Under the pieces are notes generated by a model, which saw nothing but the letters and a program-made list of their open reading frames with translations, was not told the origin of the DNA and ran no database searches. Positions 8,861-15,545 of a stretch of DNA of 64,000 nucleotides are shown here, in pieces. Within the stretch, counting starts at the first letter, position 1; every line of letters starts with the position of its first letter. The position numbers were made by a program, and so were the translations under genes. The DNA is from Treponema_C sp050937815 (GTDB taxonomy: Bacteria; Spirochaetota; Spirochaetia; Treponematales; Treponemataceae). The stretch is from contig NZ_JACDIJ010000002.1 of assembly GCF_050937815.1 (NCBI RefSeq), positions 1 to 64,000 on the forward strand. The letters are read 5' to 3'.

Positions 8861-9280
8861 GGCGCGAACCCCCGTCGCACACCACAGTATATTTATATGC
8901 TACGACCATAGCACCTCGCCCCTGTACCCGCCATTCCCGCTGTTCCGTAGGAAAAGCGGAAATTTCTTTCCACAGTCCCGAACAGGATGTTCGGGAAAGC
9001 TTTATATCCCCGACGTTTTAGGCGGTGTACACACCGCCTAAAACTCGAAGCATAAAATCGCACATGGATGTGCGATTTTATGCCTCCCGGCACGGACGTG
9101 CGGGAAAACTTGATATTTGCATACAAGCGGACATCCTGCCCGATTGTATGCAAGGTTCGGTTTTGAACCTGTGTAATATAAAAAAACGCACAGAGCGGAA
9201 AAATCCGCTTTGCGCGTTTGGGTGTGAGAATGCTTGTTTGTGTGATTTTTCGAAAGTGTAAATTTACAGCCGGCTATCCG
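8861..9280. repeat. Palindrome cluster B
   Basis: No gene is supported. The first 110 bases are unremarkable. Then come a second identical CCCGAACA-GGA-TGTTCGGG (8977-8995); a 14-bp stem GTTTTAGGCGGTGT (9015-9044); a 15-bp perfect stem GCATAAAATCGCACA with loop TGGA (9050-9083); a bulged CCCGGCACG/CGTGCGGG hairpin (9086-9104); and GCATACAA/TTGTATGC around an inner GC-rich segment (9119-9151). Confidence 0.75.
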
Positions 9281-9350
9281 CGAGTTTCGCCGGCTGCGCC
9301 GCCGAAACTCGTTGCATAAAAGCGAGCTGCCCTGCAGAGAGCTTTTATGC
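9281..9350. repeat. Palindrome pair before the tandem repeat
   Basis: Hairpin CGAGTTTCG...CGAAACTCG with an inner CGGC/GCCG helix (9281-9311), a TT linker, then GCATAAAAGC...GCTTTTATGC (9314-9350). This matches the second and third hairpins of the module seen elsewhere in the zone. Confidence 0.65.
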
Positions 9351-9353
9351 CGG

Positions 9354-9473
9354 TGCTGAGTGCTGAGTGCTGAGTGCTGAGTGCTGAGTGCTGAGTGCTG
9401 AGTGCTGAGTGCTGAGTGCTGAGTGCTGAGTGCTGAGTGCTGAGTGCTGAGTGCTGAGTGCTGAGTGCTGAGT
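9354..9473. repeat. Heptanucleotide tandem repeat, 17 copies of TGCTGAG
   Basis: Exactly 120 bases of uninterrupted TGCTGAG units (17 full copies plus one base), with no mismatches. Read on the minus strand the frames stay open and would encode STQHSAL repeats, but no start signal or conserved protein is attached. Perfect arrays of this kind usually change copy number by slippage. Confidence 0.95.
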
Positions 9474-9664
9474 AATTATGGGGGCGCGTTCGGCTTTGTC
9501 AAGTACCCTGTGCCCTTTTTGTGCGGAAAAGATAACAGATGTGCCGGTATTACCGTGCATAACGCCCCTCGTAAAAAGTTAATATAAAGCACAGCACAGA
9601 TGTAGATAAGCGGATTATCCACGATGTCCGCTTTGCAATCCGTATTCCCCATAGCTTTTACAAC

Positions 9665-9866
9665 CTGCACATGGACGTGCAGAAAAGCTTTAGGTAACAA
9701 GTTTTGCGAAGCAAAACTTAAGTTAAAAAGAAAACAGGATGTTTTCGTCCGATTCACCTTTTCCCATACGCTTTCCGACGCATACACGGATGTATGCGAA
9801 AGCTTTAGGTAACAAGTTTTGCGAAGCAAAACTTAAGTTAAAAAGAAAACAGGATGTTTTCTTTTT
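9665..9866. repeat. Palindrome cluster C with a 64-base direct repeat
   Basis: Two modules in tandem. The first opens with CTGCAC-ATGGAC-GTGCAG (9665-9682), the second with CGCATACA-CGGA-TGTATGCG (9779-9798). Both are followed by an identical 64-base block (9683-9746 and 9799-9862) holding AAGCTTTAGGTAAC, the hairpin AAGTTTTGC-GAA-GCAAAACTT (split by GAA), and GAAAACA-GGA-TGTTTTC. In the second copy that last stem is extended by AAAA/TTTT to 27 bases (9840-9866). Confidence 0.8.
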
Positions 9867-9996
9867 AAACATTGTAACACAAAATTCCTAAAAAAACAAA
9901 GTTTCGGGAAAGTTTTTTGTAATTTGTGTTAAGAAAGTACAAAGTGCGAGTCCGAGGGGCGAACTTTGCATTTCGACATTCACACTTCGAACTTTG

Positions 9997-10212
9997 TTAC
10001 ACTTTTTCTATTTCTTCTTTGCTTAAGCCCGATATTGTGCAAATATCGCTAATCGGATAATTCATAGCCTTCATCAGTTTTGCCGTTTCCAGTTTGGTTT
10101 GACGGGCACCTTTTTCAAGCCCGATAGCTTCGCCTTCTTCCAAGGCGATCTCGCGTTCTTCTTCTCTTTGAACCGCTATATCGGTTGCGTAATCATATTC
10201 TGCCAATAACAT
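9997..10212 (-). CDS. Possible stand-alone C-terminal Rpn fragment
   Basis: Within the C-terminal Rpn remnant, GGGAGG lies eight bases before ATG 10212, an ideal ribosome-binding site inside what would be coding sequence of the full gene. It would yield a 71-residue acidic protein beginning MLLAEYDYATD and ending in the helix-turn-helix-like LMKAMNYPISDICTISGL. Some Rpn genes are reported to make a short C-terminal product by internal initiation that restrains the nuclease; whether this fragment does so is inference. It is still open to its natural stop. Confidence 0.45.
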   Translation of the reverse strand: MLLAEYDYATDIAVQREEEREIALEEGEAIGLEKGARQTKLETAKLMKAMNYPISDICTISGLSKEEIEKV

Positions 10213-10299
10213 ATTCATTACCTCCCGCGATTTGCGCTCCAAGTACTCTCTTAGTATATCATTATTTATACATTCCTGTACAGATTAGTAATATCAAAA

Positions 10300-10405
10300 A
10301 GCAGATACGTTGGGACGCCGCTCAAAAAGGCTGTCTGGAAGCTTCGCTGACCGATACCGCGCTTCGCTTGTGCAGAATTTTTCGTGCGTCGTCCACGTAT
10401 CCGCT
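10300..10405. repeat. Long palindrome, copy 3 (different stem, same apex)
   Basis: Left arm 10300-10328 (AGCAGATACGTTGGGACG, CCGCTCAAAAA) pairs with right arm 10378-10405 (TTTTTCGTGCG, TCGTCCACGTATCCGCT). The apex carries the same GAAGCTTCGCTGACCGAT and ACCGCGCTTCGCTTGTGCAG words as copy 2. The stem sequence is unrelated to copy 1, yet its arms still match each other. It lies inside the broken Rpn gene. Confidence 0.7.
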
Positions 10406-10469
10406 GTCTTTATATATACGATTAACCGTAATGTATACTTTAAAATATTTTAATAAAATATTTTAATGC

Positions 10470-10562
10470 CGGCATGGATGCCGCCGTTTCCGTATAGTCG
10501 CGATGTTTGGCGCTTGCACCAAACTCGAGGTCAAGGAATGTACACGGATGTGCATTCCTTGA
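10470..10562. repeat. Three-hairpin module inside the Rpn gene
   Basis: CGGCATGGATGCCG (10470-10483), GTTTGG...CCAAAC (10505-10524) and a long hairpin with 10-bp arms TCAAGGAATG/CATTCCTTGA enclosing ACA-CGGA-TGT (10531-10562). The last arm ends five bases before the Rpn N-terminal coding part begins. Confidence 0.7.
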
Positions 10563-10825
10563 CACAGCATGTTTTCATTAACGGTAGACTGGTGTTCTGC
10601 AAGTACAATGATTTTATTATCTACAAGGAAGGACACATCGTTGTAGAAATTCATATACAGGATTTGCTCCAGTCTGATGTGACGCAGCTCGCAGTCAAGC
10701 GGCAGCTGTGTTCCGTGCAAGGCATTGTATAAACTGATAAAGTTTGCTTTTGCCGACTTATCCGCCCCGAAAAAGTCGGCAAACACGGAGTCCTTATAGG
10801 TTCGTTTGGGATTAGCCTTTGTCAT

Positions 10826-11400
10826 ACTTCACCTCCACCTATATATATAGGTGTCAGTTGACAAAAAAAGACACTTTTTCCGAAAAAATATTTTATGACC
10901 GGCACGGATGCCGGAAAAAGTCGATTATCCCCGACGTTTTAGGCGGTGTGTACACCGCCTAAAACTCGTAGCATAAAAACTCACACGGATGTGAGTTTTT
11001 ATGCCCGCCACGGACGGCGGCACAGGCTATATATCCCCAAGTTTCGCTTGCGAAACTTGAAGCTAAAAATCGGACAAGACGTCCGATTTTTAGCCGCTCT
11101 CTTTAAACATTATAGGTTTGATATGAAAAAAAACAGAGTTTTTCCGAAAAAAGATAAATCTATTTTATATCTCGCCATGGATGGCGCCAAAAGCTTGATA
11201 TCCACATAAAAACTCACACGAGGTGAGTTTTTATGTCAGGCAGGAATGCAGACAAAAGCTGTAACCAATCAGTTTTTTTTGGCACAGCTGCACAACAAAG
11301 CTATAATCATCTTACGACAAAAACATTCAATTACATTCCCAAAAATTATCGGCCCTATATCTTATCAAGAGAAAGCAATCCCCAAAAATTCTCCGTATCT
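10826..11400. repeat. Palindrome cluster D
   Basis: No gene is supported. Hairpins: CCGGCA-CGGA-TGCCGG (10899-10914); GTTTTAGGCGGTGT arms again (10936-10965); a 15-bp stem GCATAAAAACTCACA with loop CGGA (10971-11004); CCGCC/GGCGG (11005-11020); AAGTTTCGC/GCGAAACTT (11039-11058); a 14-bp stem GCTAAAAATCGGAC (11062-11094); GCCA-TGGA-TGGC (11174-11185); and a 14-bp stem ACATAAAAACTCAC (11204-11236). The remaining 160 bases to 11400 show nothing clear beyond a possible frame-shifted tail of the next gene. Confidence 0.75.
10838..10855. promoter_or_regulatory. Palindrome upstream of Rpn start
   Basis: CACCTATATATATAGGTG, a perfect 18-base palindrome 12 bases upstream of the Rpn ATG. It could be an operator or part of the promoter (TTGTCA lies further out). 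No cognate regulator is identified. Confidence 0.4.
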
Positions 11401-11601
11401 TCATAAAAAATTCTTCCGGTGCCAAATGAAGCTTCCATAGACTTCCGATTCACCGGCTGCAATACTGAGCAAAATAATCTTATTCGTTTCCATTCTCCAT
11501 CCATTATTTTTTAAGCAAATCATATATACAGTAATAAACGCGGAAAACAGAACATCGCTGTACCTATTCGGAAAATAATTTTTTGATATACATGTACCCA
11601 T
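11401..11601 (-). CDS. Small hypothetical protein, duplicated N-terminus
   Basis: A 66-residue frame starting MGTCISKNYFPNRYSDVLFS with GGAG eight bases upstream. Its first 27 codons and the upstream region are nearly identical to 16754-16849. After residue 50 the frame meets a T6 run and stops. The next frame stays open for about 23 more codons (GRIFYEDTENFWGLLSLDKI), so the gene may be truncated by a frameshift. Function unknown. Confidence 0.4.
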   Translation of the reverse strand: MGTCISKNYFPNRYSDVLFSAFITVYMICLKNNGWRMETNKIILLSIAAGESEVYGSFIWHRKNFL

Positions 11602-11611
11602 AATTTATCTC
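11516..11611. repeat. 96-base duplicated sequence, copy 1
   Basis: It matches 16754-16849 with only a few differences, in the same orientation, 5,238 bases apart. It covers the ribosome site and first codons of the small protein at 11601. Confidence 0.85.
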
Positions 11612-11619
11612 CGTCATTT

Positions 11620-11757
11620 TTATGATTGTTTTATAATACGGTCTGCTTGGTGACTAACCTCTTTTTTAACAGAAGAGAGAATCTCTTTTATCTTATTATC
11701 TTGTATAGTTTTAGTTGATGTACAACCCCACAAAATCAGGGTAATCGATACAAGTAC
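11620..11757 (-). pseudogene. Small lipoprotein frame without a usable start
   Basis: An open frame reads VLVSITLILWGCTSTKTI...SHQADRIIKQS with a textbook lipobox (LWGC) and a short charged mature part. It overlaps the end of gene 11736-12017, and no ATG, GTG or TTG lies ahead of the hydrophobic segment in this frame. The ATG at the expected place is in the other frame, suggesting a small indel. The left limit (11620) is certain; the 5' end is approximate. Confidence 0.4.
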
Positions 11758-12017
11758 ATAATAATCTCTATTTCTCCGATTATACCGAGAGCAATAAAAA
11801 TCAGCCCGTCTAATATGCATTCTTTTTTTGAGTACCAATGTCCCTTTCCATAGATGTTCCCGGAAAAAGAAAAAAAAGCTCTGGAAAGAAGGCTTATTCC
11901 ATAAAACACAGGCATAATATATACTTCTTTCATTAGTAAGCAGATTAATAATCCCAAAATGCCTATACCCGGAAAAAGCAACAACTGGAGATTGACATTC
12001 AGATTTTCTTTTTTCAT
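11736..12017 (-). CDS. Small membrane protein
   Basis: A 93-residue protein starting MKKENLNVNLQLLLF, with three predicted membrane segments (LLLFPGIGILGLLICLL, YIMPVFYGISLLSRAFF, LIFIALGIIGEIEIIMYLY). ATG 12017 has AGAGG seven bases upstream. It is driven by the repeated promoter at 12083-12111 with a leader of about 60 bases. No family is recognised. Confidence 0.6.
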   Translation of the reverse strand: MKKENLNVNLQLLLFPGIGILGLLICLLMKEVYIMPVFYGISLLSRAFFSFSGNIYGKGHWYSKKECILDGLIFIALGIIGEIEIIMYLYRLP

Positions 12018-12082
12018 TATTTGCCTCTGTACCACCCTCTCTTGCGTCCGTAAAAACGTGCATATTTTCTGCCGTATCACAC

Positions 12083-12111
12083 ATTATACGGGCGTTTTCT
12101 TTTAGCTGCAA
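12083..12111 (-). promoter_or_regulatory. Repeated promoter, copy 1
   Basis: TTGCAG, 17 bases, perfect TATAAT on the minus strand. It lies in a block of about 53 bases (12083-12136) nearly identical to 16324-16379. A hairpin with TTGTTGCGAGTTT arms follows upstream at about 12153-12188. Confidence 0.7.
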
Positions 12112-12198
12112 GGGTTTAGCGGCTTGGTAAGACGGACATCACGATTAAGGTACTTGTTGCGAGTTTCACCTATGTAAAACTCGCAACAATGTATGGCG

Positions 12199-12723
12199 CT
12201 ATGGCATTGTATATAGACAACCAATTACAAAACCCTGCTTCCGTATTTCATCTTTATATTGCCTTTCCATAAATATTTTCGGTATCCACTGTTCCGGCAT
12301 AAAAACCAGCATTAGATTAATATATTCTATGTTATTAAAATCAAGTGCGCATTCTTTTACATTTCCGGTATCCATTTCGAATTCAACCAGCTTCTGCGTT
12401 TTATCCAAAATCAATTTGTACATCATTTTTTCACCTGATTTTATGTAAAGTGTTCGAGGATCATAAACTTGTGCTGAAGAAAAATATTCAGTACAAAACG
12501 AATAATTCGGTGCATAAAATAAAACATTTTTTTGTATCGCTATTAAACTGTGTCCCGTATCCTCATGCAAATAGATATTTTTGTTTGTATTATTCGTAAT
12601 AACTACAGAAATTATATAGTTTGTAGGACTATTTATAATATCCTTTATTTCCAGTTCAATTTTATCATTCGCAAATAGAAACCGACATATTTGTAATATC
12701 AACAAAAGAAATATTTTTTTCAT
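12199..12723 (-). CDS. Secreted hypothetical protein
   Basis: A 174-residue protein with signal peptide MKKIFLLLILQICRFLFAN. The mature part has beta-strand-rich segments (IELEIKDIINSPTNYIISVV, NNTNKNIYLHED) that resemble an immunoglobulin-like fold; this is only a resemblance. It follows the MORN gene by six bases, with no independent ribosome site, so it is probably translationally coupled. AT-rich like its neighbours. Confidence 0.55.
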   Translation of the reverse strand: MKKIFLLLILQICRFLFANDKIELEIKDIINSPTNYIISVVITNNTNKNIYLHEDTGHSLIAIQKNVLFYAPNYSFCTEYFSSAQVYDPRTLYIKSGEKMMYKLILDKTQKLVEFEMDTGNVKECALDFNNIEYINLMLVFMPEQWIPKIFMERQYKDEIRKQGFVIGCLYTMP

Positions 12724-12729
12724 TTTTCG

Positions 12730-13464
12730 TTATCTAATATTTACCGATTTCTTTTTAAACAGTATCAAAATGCAAAATATATTTATACAAATTGAAATTA
12801 AAAACAATATTATGAGAACCGGTAATAAAACAACTTTATTCTTACTCTTCAAATATTCTTCAGGTAGATTTCCTCTCGAAAAGACTCCCGTATATACCTT
12901 ACCTGTACTTAGTGTAAGCTTTCCTTCTCCATCAAAATAATTATCCTTAAAATTCCCAACGTAATAGTCGCCTGCTTCATTTTTATATACGCCTTTGCCT
13001 TGTAAAAGCCCGTTCACAAAATGGCCATAGAAGGAATCCCCATTTTTTAAGATCATAACACCTTCGCCATTTAAATAACCGTTTTGAAATGTGCCACTAC
13101 TGGTATTACCCGCTACATCAACAAGCTTACCGTGTCCGTCATAGAGTCCGTCTTTAAATTCACCTTCATATTTCGCTCCATTACTAAGCATTATTTTTCC
13201 TCTTCCGGTTTGCATACCGTTTAAGAAATCTCCTTCATATACGTATAAACGGGTTGTCAGCTTACCTTTGCCGTTATATAATCCGTCTTTGAATTCTCCT
13301 TCGTATTTATCTCCGTTTTCCCAAATTTGAATTGCGTGTCCATGAAACAGTCCTGTTTGTAAATTACCCAAATAAGTAGAACCGTTTGGCATTTGCACCG
13401 TATCCGCACATGCGGCACCAAACAATAAAGGCAAAAAAATAATCATCACAAAGTATTTCTTCAT
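12730..13464 (-). CDS. MORN-repeat membrane-anchored protein
   Basis: A 244-residue protein with a signal peptide (MKKYFVMIIFLPLLFGAACA), about eight MORN repeats (YEGEFKDGLYNGKGKL, YEGDFLNGMQTGRGKI, FYGHFVNGLLQGKGVY, YVGNFKDNYFDGEGKL and others) over residues 25-205, and a C-terminal membrane helix (VVLLPVLIILFLISICINIF). MORN repeats form beta-hairpin scaffolds for lipid or protein contact. ATG 13464 has GAGGAGA upstream. First gene of a pair with 12199-12723. Function unknown. Confidence 0.8.
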   Translation of the reverse strand: MKKYFVMIIFLPLLFGAACADTVQMPNGSTYLGNLQTGLFHGHAIQIWENGDKYEGEFKDGLYNGKGKLTTRLYVYEGDFLNGMQTGRGKIMLSNGAKYEGEFKDGLYDGHGKLVDVAGNTSSGTFQNGYLNGEGVMILKNGDSFYGHFVNGLLQGKGVYKNEAGDYYVGNFKDNYFDGEGKLTLSTGKVYTGVFSRGNLPEEYLKSKNKVVLLPVLIILFLISICINIFCILILFKKKSVNIR

Positions 13465-13540
13465 TCTATTCTCTCCTCTACAGTCCATCATCGTACTTTT
13501 TCGTTATTCAATTCGAAATATGCCTTCCTTTACAAAGAAA

Positions 13541-14107
13541 TTATTGACAGCACTCGAACCTATCATCTTCCGCAGGTAAAAACAATACTCCCGGACTTAT
13601 TGAATCCTCCAAAAATTCCGCATCCTGTTCTATGTAATTAATCCACTCCGTCAATGTCCAATAATAATTATTATCGGTTTTATAAAAATATTGTATTTTA
13701 CCGGCAAGCGGTATATGCTCCAAATCGGTAGAAATACATGCCCGCCAACCGTCTTTCAGTTTTACAAAAATACAGAAGCCCGGCTCCACATAAATAGAGT
13801 TCGGATATTTATCGATACATTCGGCAACAGTGGAATTCACGGACAACTTATCTTTCGTCTTAAAGTGTATATCGCTTGTCCGTATGTATATAAGACGATT
13901 CTGTTTTATGGAAACCCAATAGGTAATATCGTCCAATGATATTTCAGAGTAATAAGCAAGTTCCGATGCCCGTATTTGAATAAGGGTGTTTGATAAAAGA
14001 TTTTTTCCTTGAGAAACAATTCTTTGCTCAAAATTGCGCGCTTCTATAGATGCACAATTTATAAATATCAAGCAATAAAGCAATAAAATAAAAGTCATCC
14101 GTTTCAT
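13541..14107 (-). CDS. Lipoprotein of unknown function
   Basis: A 188-residue protein starting MKRMTFILLLYCLIFINCAS, with lipobox IFINC (Cys about residue 18), hence predicted to be lipid-anchored. The mature region has no recognised domain and ends in a Cys-Cys pair. The start at 14107 has only a weak GAAGAAA site, and an upstream frame (from 14276) overlaps its first codons. It belongs to the same-strand island of small envelope proteins. Confidence 0.55.
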   Translation of the reverse strand: MKRMTFILLLYCLIFINCASIEARNFEQRIVSQGKNLLSNTLIQIRASELAYYSEISLDDITYWVSIKQNRLIYIRTSDIHFKTKDKLSVNSTVAECIDKYPNSIYVEPGFCIFVKLKDGWRACISTDLEHIPLAGKIQYFYKTDNNYYWTLTEWINYIEQDAEFLEDSISPGVLFLPAEDDRFECCQ

Positions 14108-14721
14108 AGCCAATGATTTCTTCTATATGAATATATGTTAATTTTTCCGACTTCAATCTTGAGCGGGGTATCCGATATTCCATACATATACTTTTACCGA
14201 ATAACTTGTAATAATATCTACAAAATAATTCCGTTGTTTCGCTTTTTTGATTTTTTTGTAATATCTTTAAAATCAATTCTTAACAGATATAACGATAACC
14301 GTGTTTGAATATTCGGCATAAAACATGATAGCATATTTATTGCAAAAAGTATAATACAACCGTAATAAAAAAGAGTATAGATTTTCTTTATTTGCATAAC
14401 CGCTATTGAGATTACAAGACCATAAAAAATAATATTCTCCAGAATAGTCGTAGAAATTATGTGCTTTTTTTGCTCATATTTATATTTACAAATTAGTGCA
14501 CCAAGTGATTTATATCGGATATTTGACAATAACAAATATAATACGAATAATCCGACTCCGATAAAAACAAAACGTTTGGGAATACTTAAAGTCAATTGTT
14601 CTTCTATGTTTACAGTTACAAATACCCATCCCACTATATATAAGCAAAAAAACATTATTTCAATAAAGAGTGATAAAAATGACTTTATAAAAACTATGCT
14701 CCCGTCCTTCATCTTATCCAT
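14028..14721 (-). pseudogene. RDD-like membrane protein, probable frameshift
   Basis: Bases 14218-14721 encode 167 residues with four membrane helices and the RDD-like segment YKSLGALICKYKY. The frame ends ...KDITKKSKKRNNGIIL shortly after an A7 and an A6 run (about 14248-14262). The adjacent frame stays open to 14028 and reads like real protein (YYKLFGKSICMEYRIPRSRL, KSEKLTYIHIEEIIGYE). A one-base shift in the A-run would join them. It could instead be two proteins. Confidence 0.45.
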
Positions 14722-14742
14722 TATTTTTACACACCTTTCGCC

Positions 14743-15516
14743 TTAACCATACTTTTCCGCTTTACCTAATAAAAAAATACCCCAAATGTACTTAATAATG
14801 ATAAACCATTGAAGAATAGTGAATAATATAAATAAAGGGAAAACAATATCTACTAATTCGAATCTAAAGCTCTTCCCGTTAATAGTTTTCTCTTTTTCAA
14901 CTAAGAAGTTACCGAAATTCTTATGAATATCATTTCGGAGCCAAGCACACTGTTCATACAGCGTTCGATAAAAGTATTTTAACTCACTATCTGATATACC
15001 TTGTATTGCTAATGAAGCTTTCCTTCCTTGTTTCATATAAAAACATAAATAAGTTGCCGAGTCCCCGCCGCCGGAAACAATTTTTATATCAGCAATATCA
15101 TCATAGAATATTGTTTTTGATTTTACGGAAAAAGCATAACCGAACGGTATGATCCTGATATACGAAGTAACTTTTTTATCATCATATCGACTATAACTCC
15201 ATGCCGGTATGATAAAAACAATCCATAATAAAAAGAAAACAATAACAATCAGTACCTTAATAAGACGGCCTTTAGCCGATCGAAGTATTTCATTATCAAA
15301 AATGAAAATATTTATAAATATTGTAGCCAAAAGAATAATAAAAACTTTTGTTTGCATTGATCTTCGAAGAAATCCAGTTATAACCGGTTCTTCTATATAA
15401 TAAAACAAGAACCAGTATAAACATATAGATAATACAAAAAAAACATAGAAAATAGGATTCTTCCCTTTAAGGAAATTAATTAGTAACTTGATTCCTTCTG
15501 CACCGTTAGAGTCCAT
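14743..15516 (-). CDS. Membrane protein with PH-like central domain, paralogue A
   Basis: A 257-residue protein. Two to three N-terminal helices and the motif IIPAWSYSRYDDKK precede a soluble central domain (YIRIIPFGYAFSVKSKTIFY through KQGRKASLAI, then ELKYFYRTLYEQCAWLRNDI), and one helix ends the protein. The strand pattern resembles bacterial PH-like domains, an inference only. It shares clear similarity along its length with the next gene upstream. GGAGGGGCAAGG precedes ATG 15516. Confidence 0.6.
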   Translation of the reverse strand: MDSNGAEGIKLLINFLKGKNPIFYVFFVLSICLYWFLFYYIEEPVITGFLRRSMQTKVFIILLATIFINIFIFDNEILRSAKGRLIKVLIVIVFFLLWIVFIIPAWSYSRYDDKKVTSYIRIIPFGYAFSVKSKTIFYDDIADIKIVSGGGDSATYLCFYMKQGRKASLAIQGISDSELKYFYRTLYEQCAWLRNDIHKNFGNFLVEKEKTINGKSFRFELVDIVFPLFILFTILQWFIIIKYIWGIFLLGKAEKYG

Positions 15517-15545
15517 TTAACCTTGCCCCTCCACCGGCTTTAATT

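Larger units (their letters stand above)
9997..10825 (-). pseudogene. Rpn family recombination-promoting nuclease, core replaced by palindromes
   Basis: Both ends of an Rpn (PD-(D/E)XK, formerly transposase_31-like) protein are present in one orientation. The N-terminal part is at 10568-10825 (KDSVFADFFGADKSAKANF..., VSFLVDNKIIVLAEHQSTVNENM, about 86 residues), with GGAGGTGAAG before the ATG. The C-terminal part is at 9997-10281 (QECINNDILREYLERKSREV..., ISDICTISGLSKEEIEKV). The roughly 100 residues expected between them are gone, replaced by 10282-10567, which holds a long palindrome and a three-hairpin module. Family members nick DNA and stimulate RecA-independent recombination. The full-length protein cannot be made here. 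Confidence 0.8.

Noticed and set aside
9345..9560. Protein of STQHSAL repeats on the minus strand
   Set aside because: The frame exists only because the heptanucleotide array lacks stops; there is no start signal and no conserved flank.
7756..11236. CRISPR array
   Set aside because: The palindromes are not constant repeats separated by unique spacers of fixed length; stems vary, spacing varies and no cas genes are present.
11620..12111. One 163-residue protein starting MQLKENARIM
   Set aside because: The first codons lie on the repeated promoter, and most of the length is out of frame with the convincing membrane protein 11736-12017.
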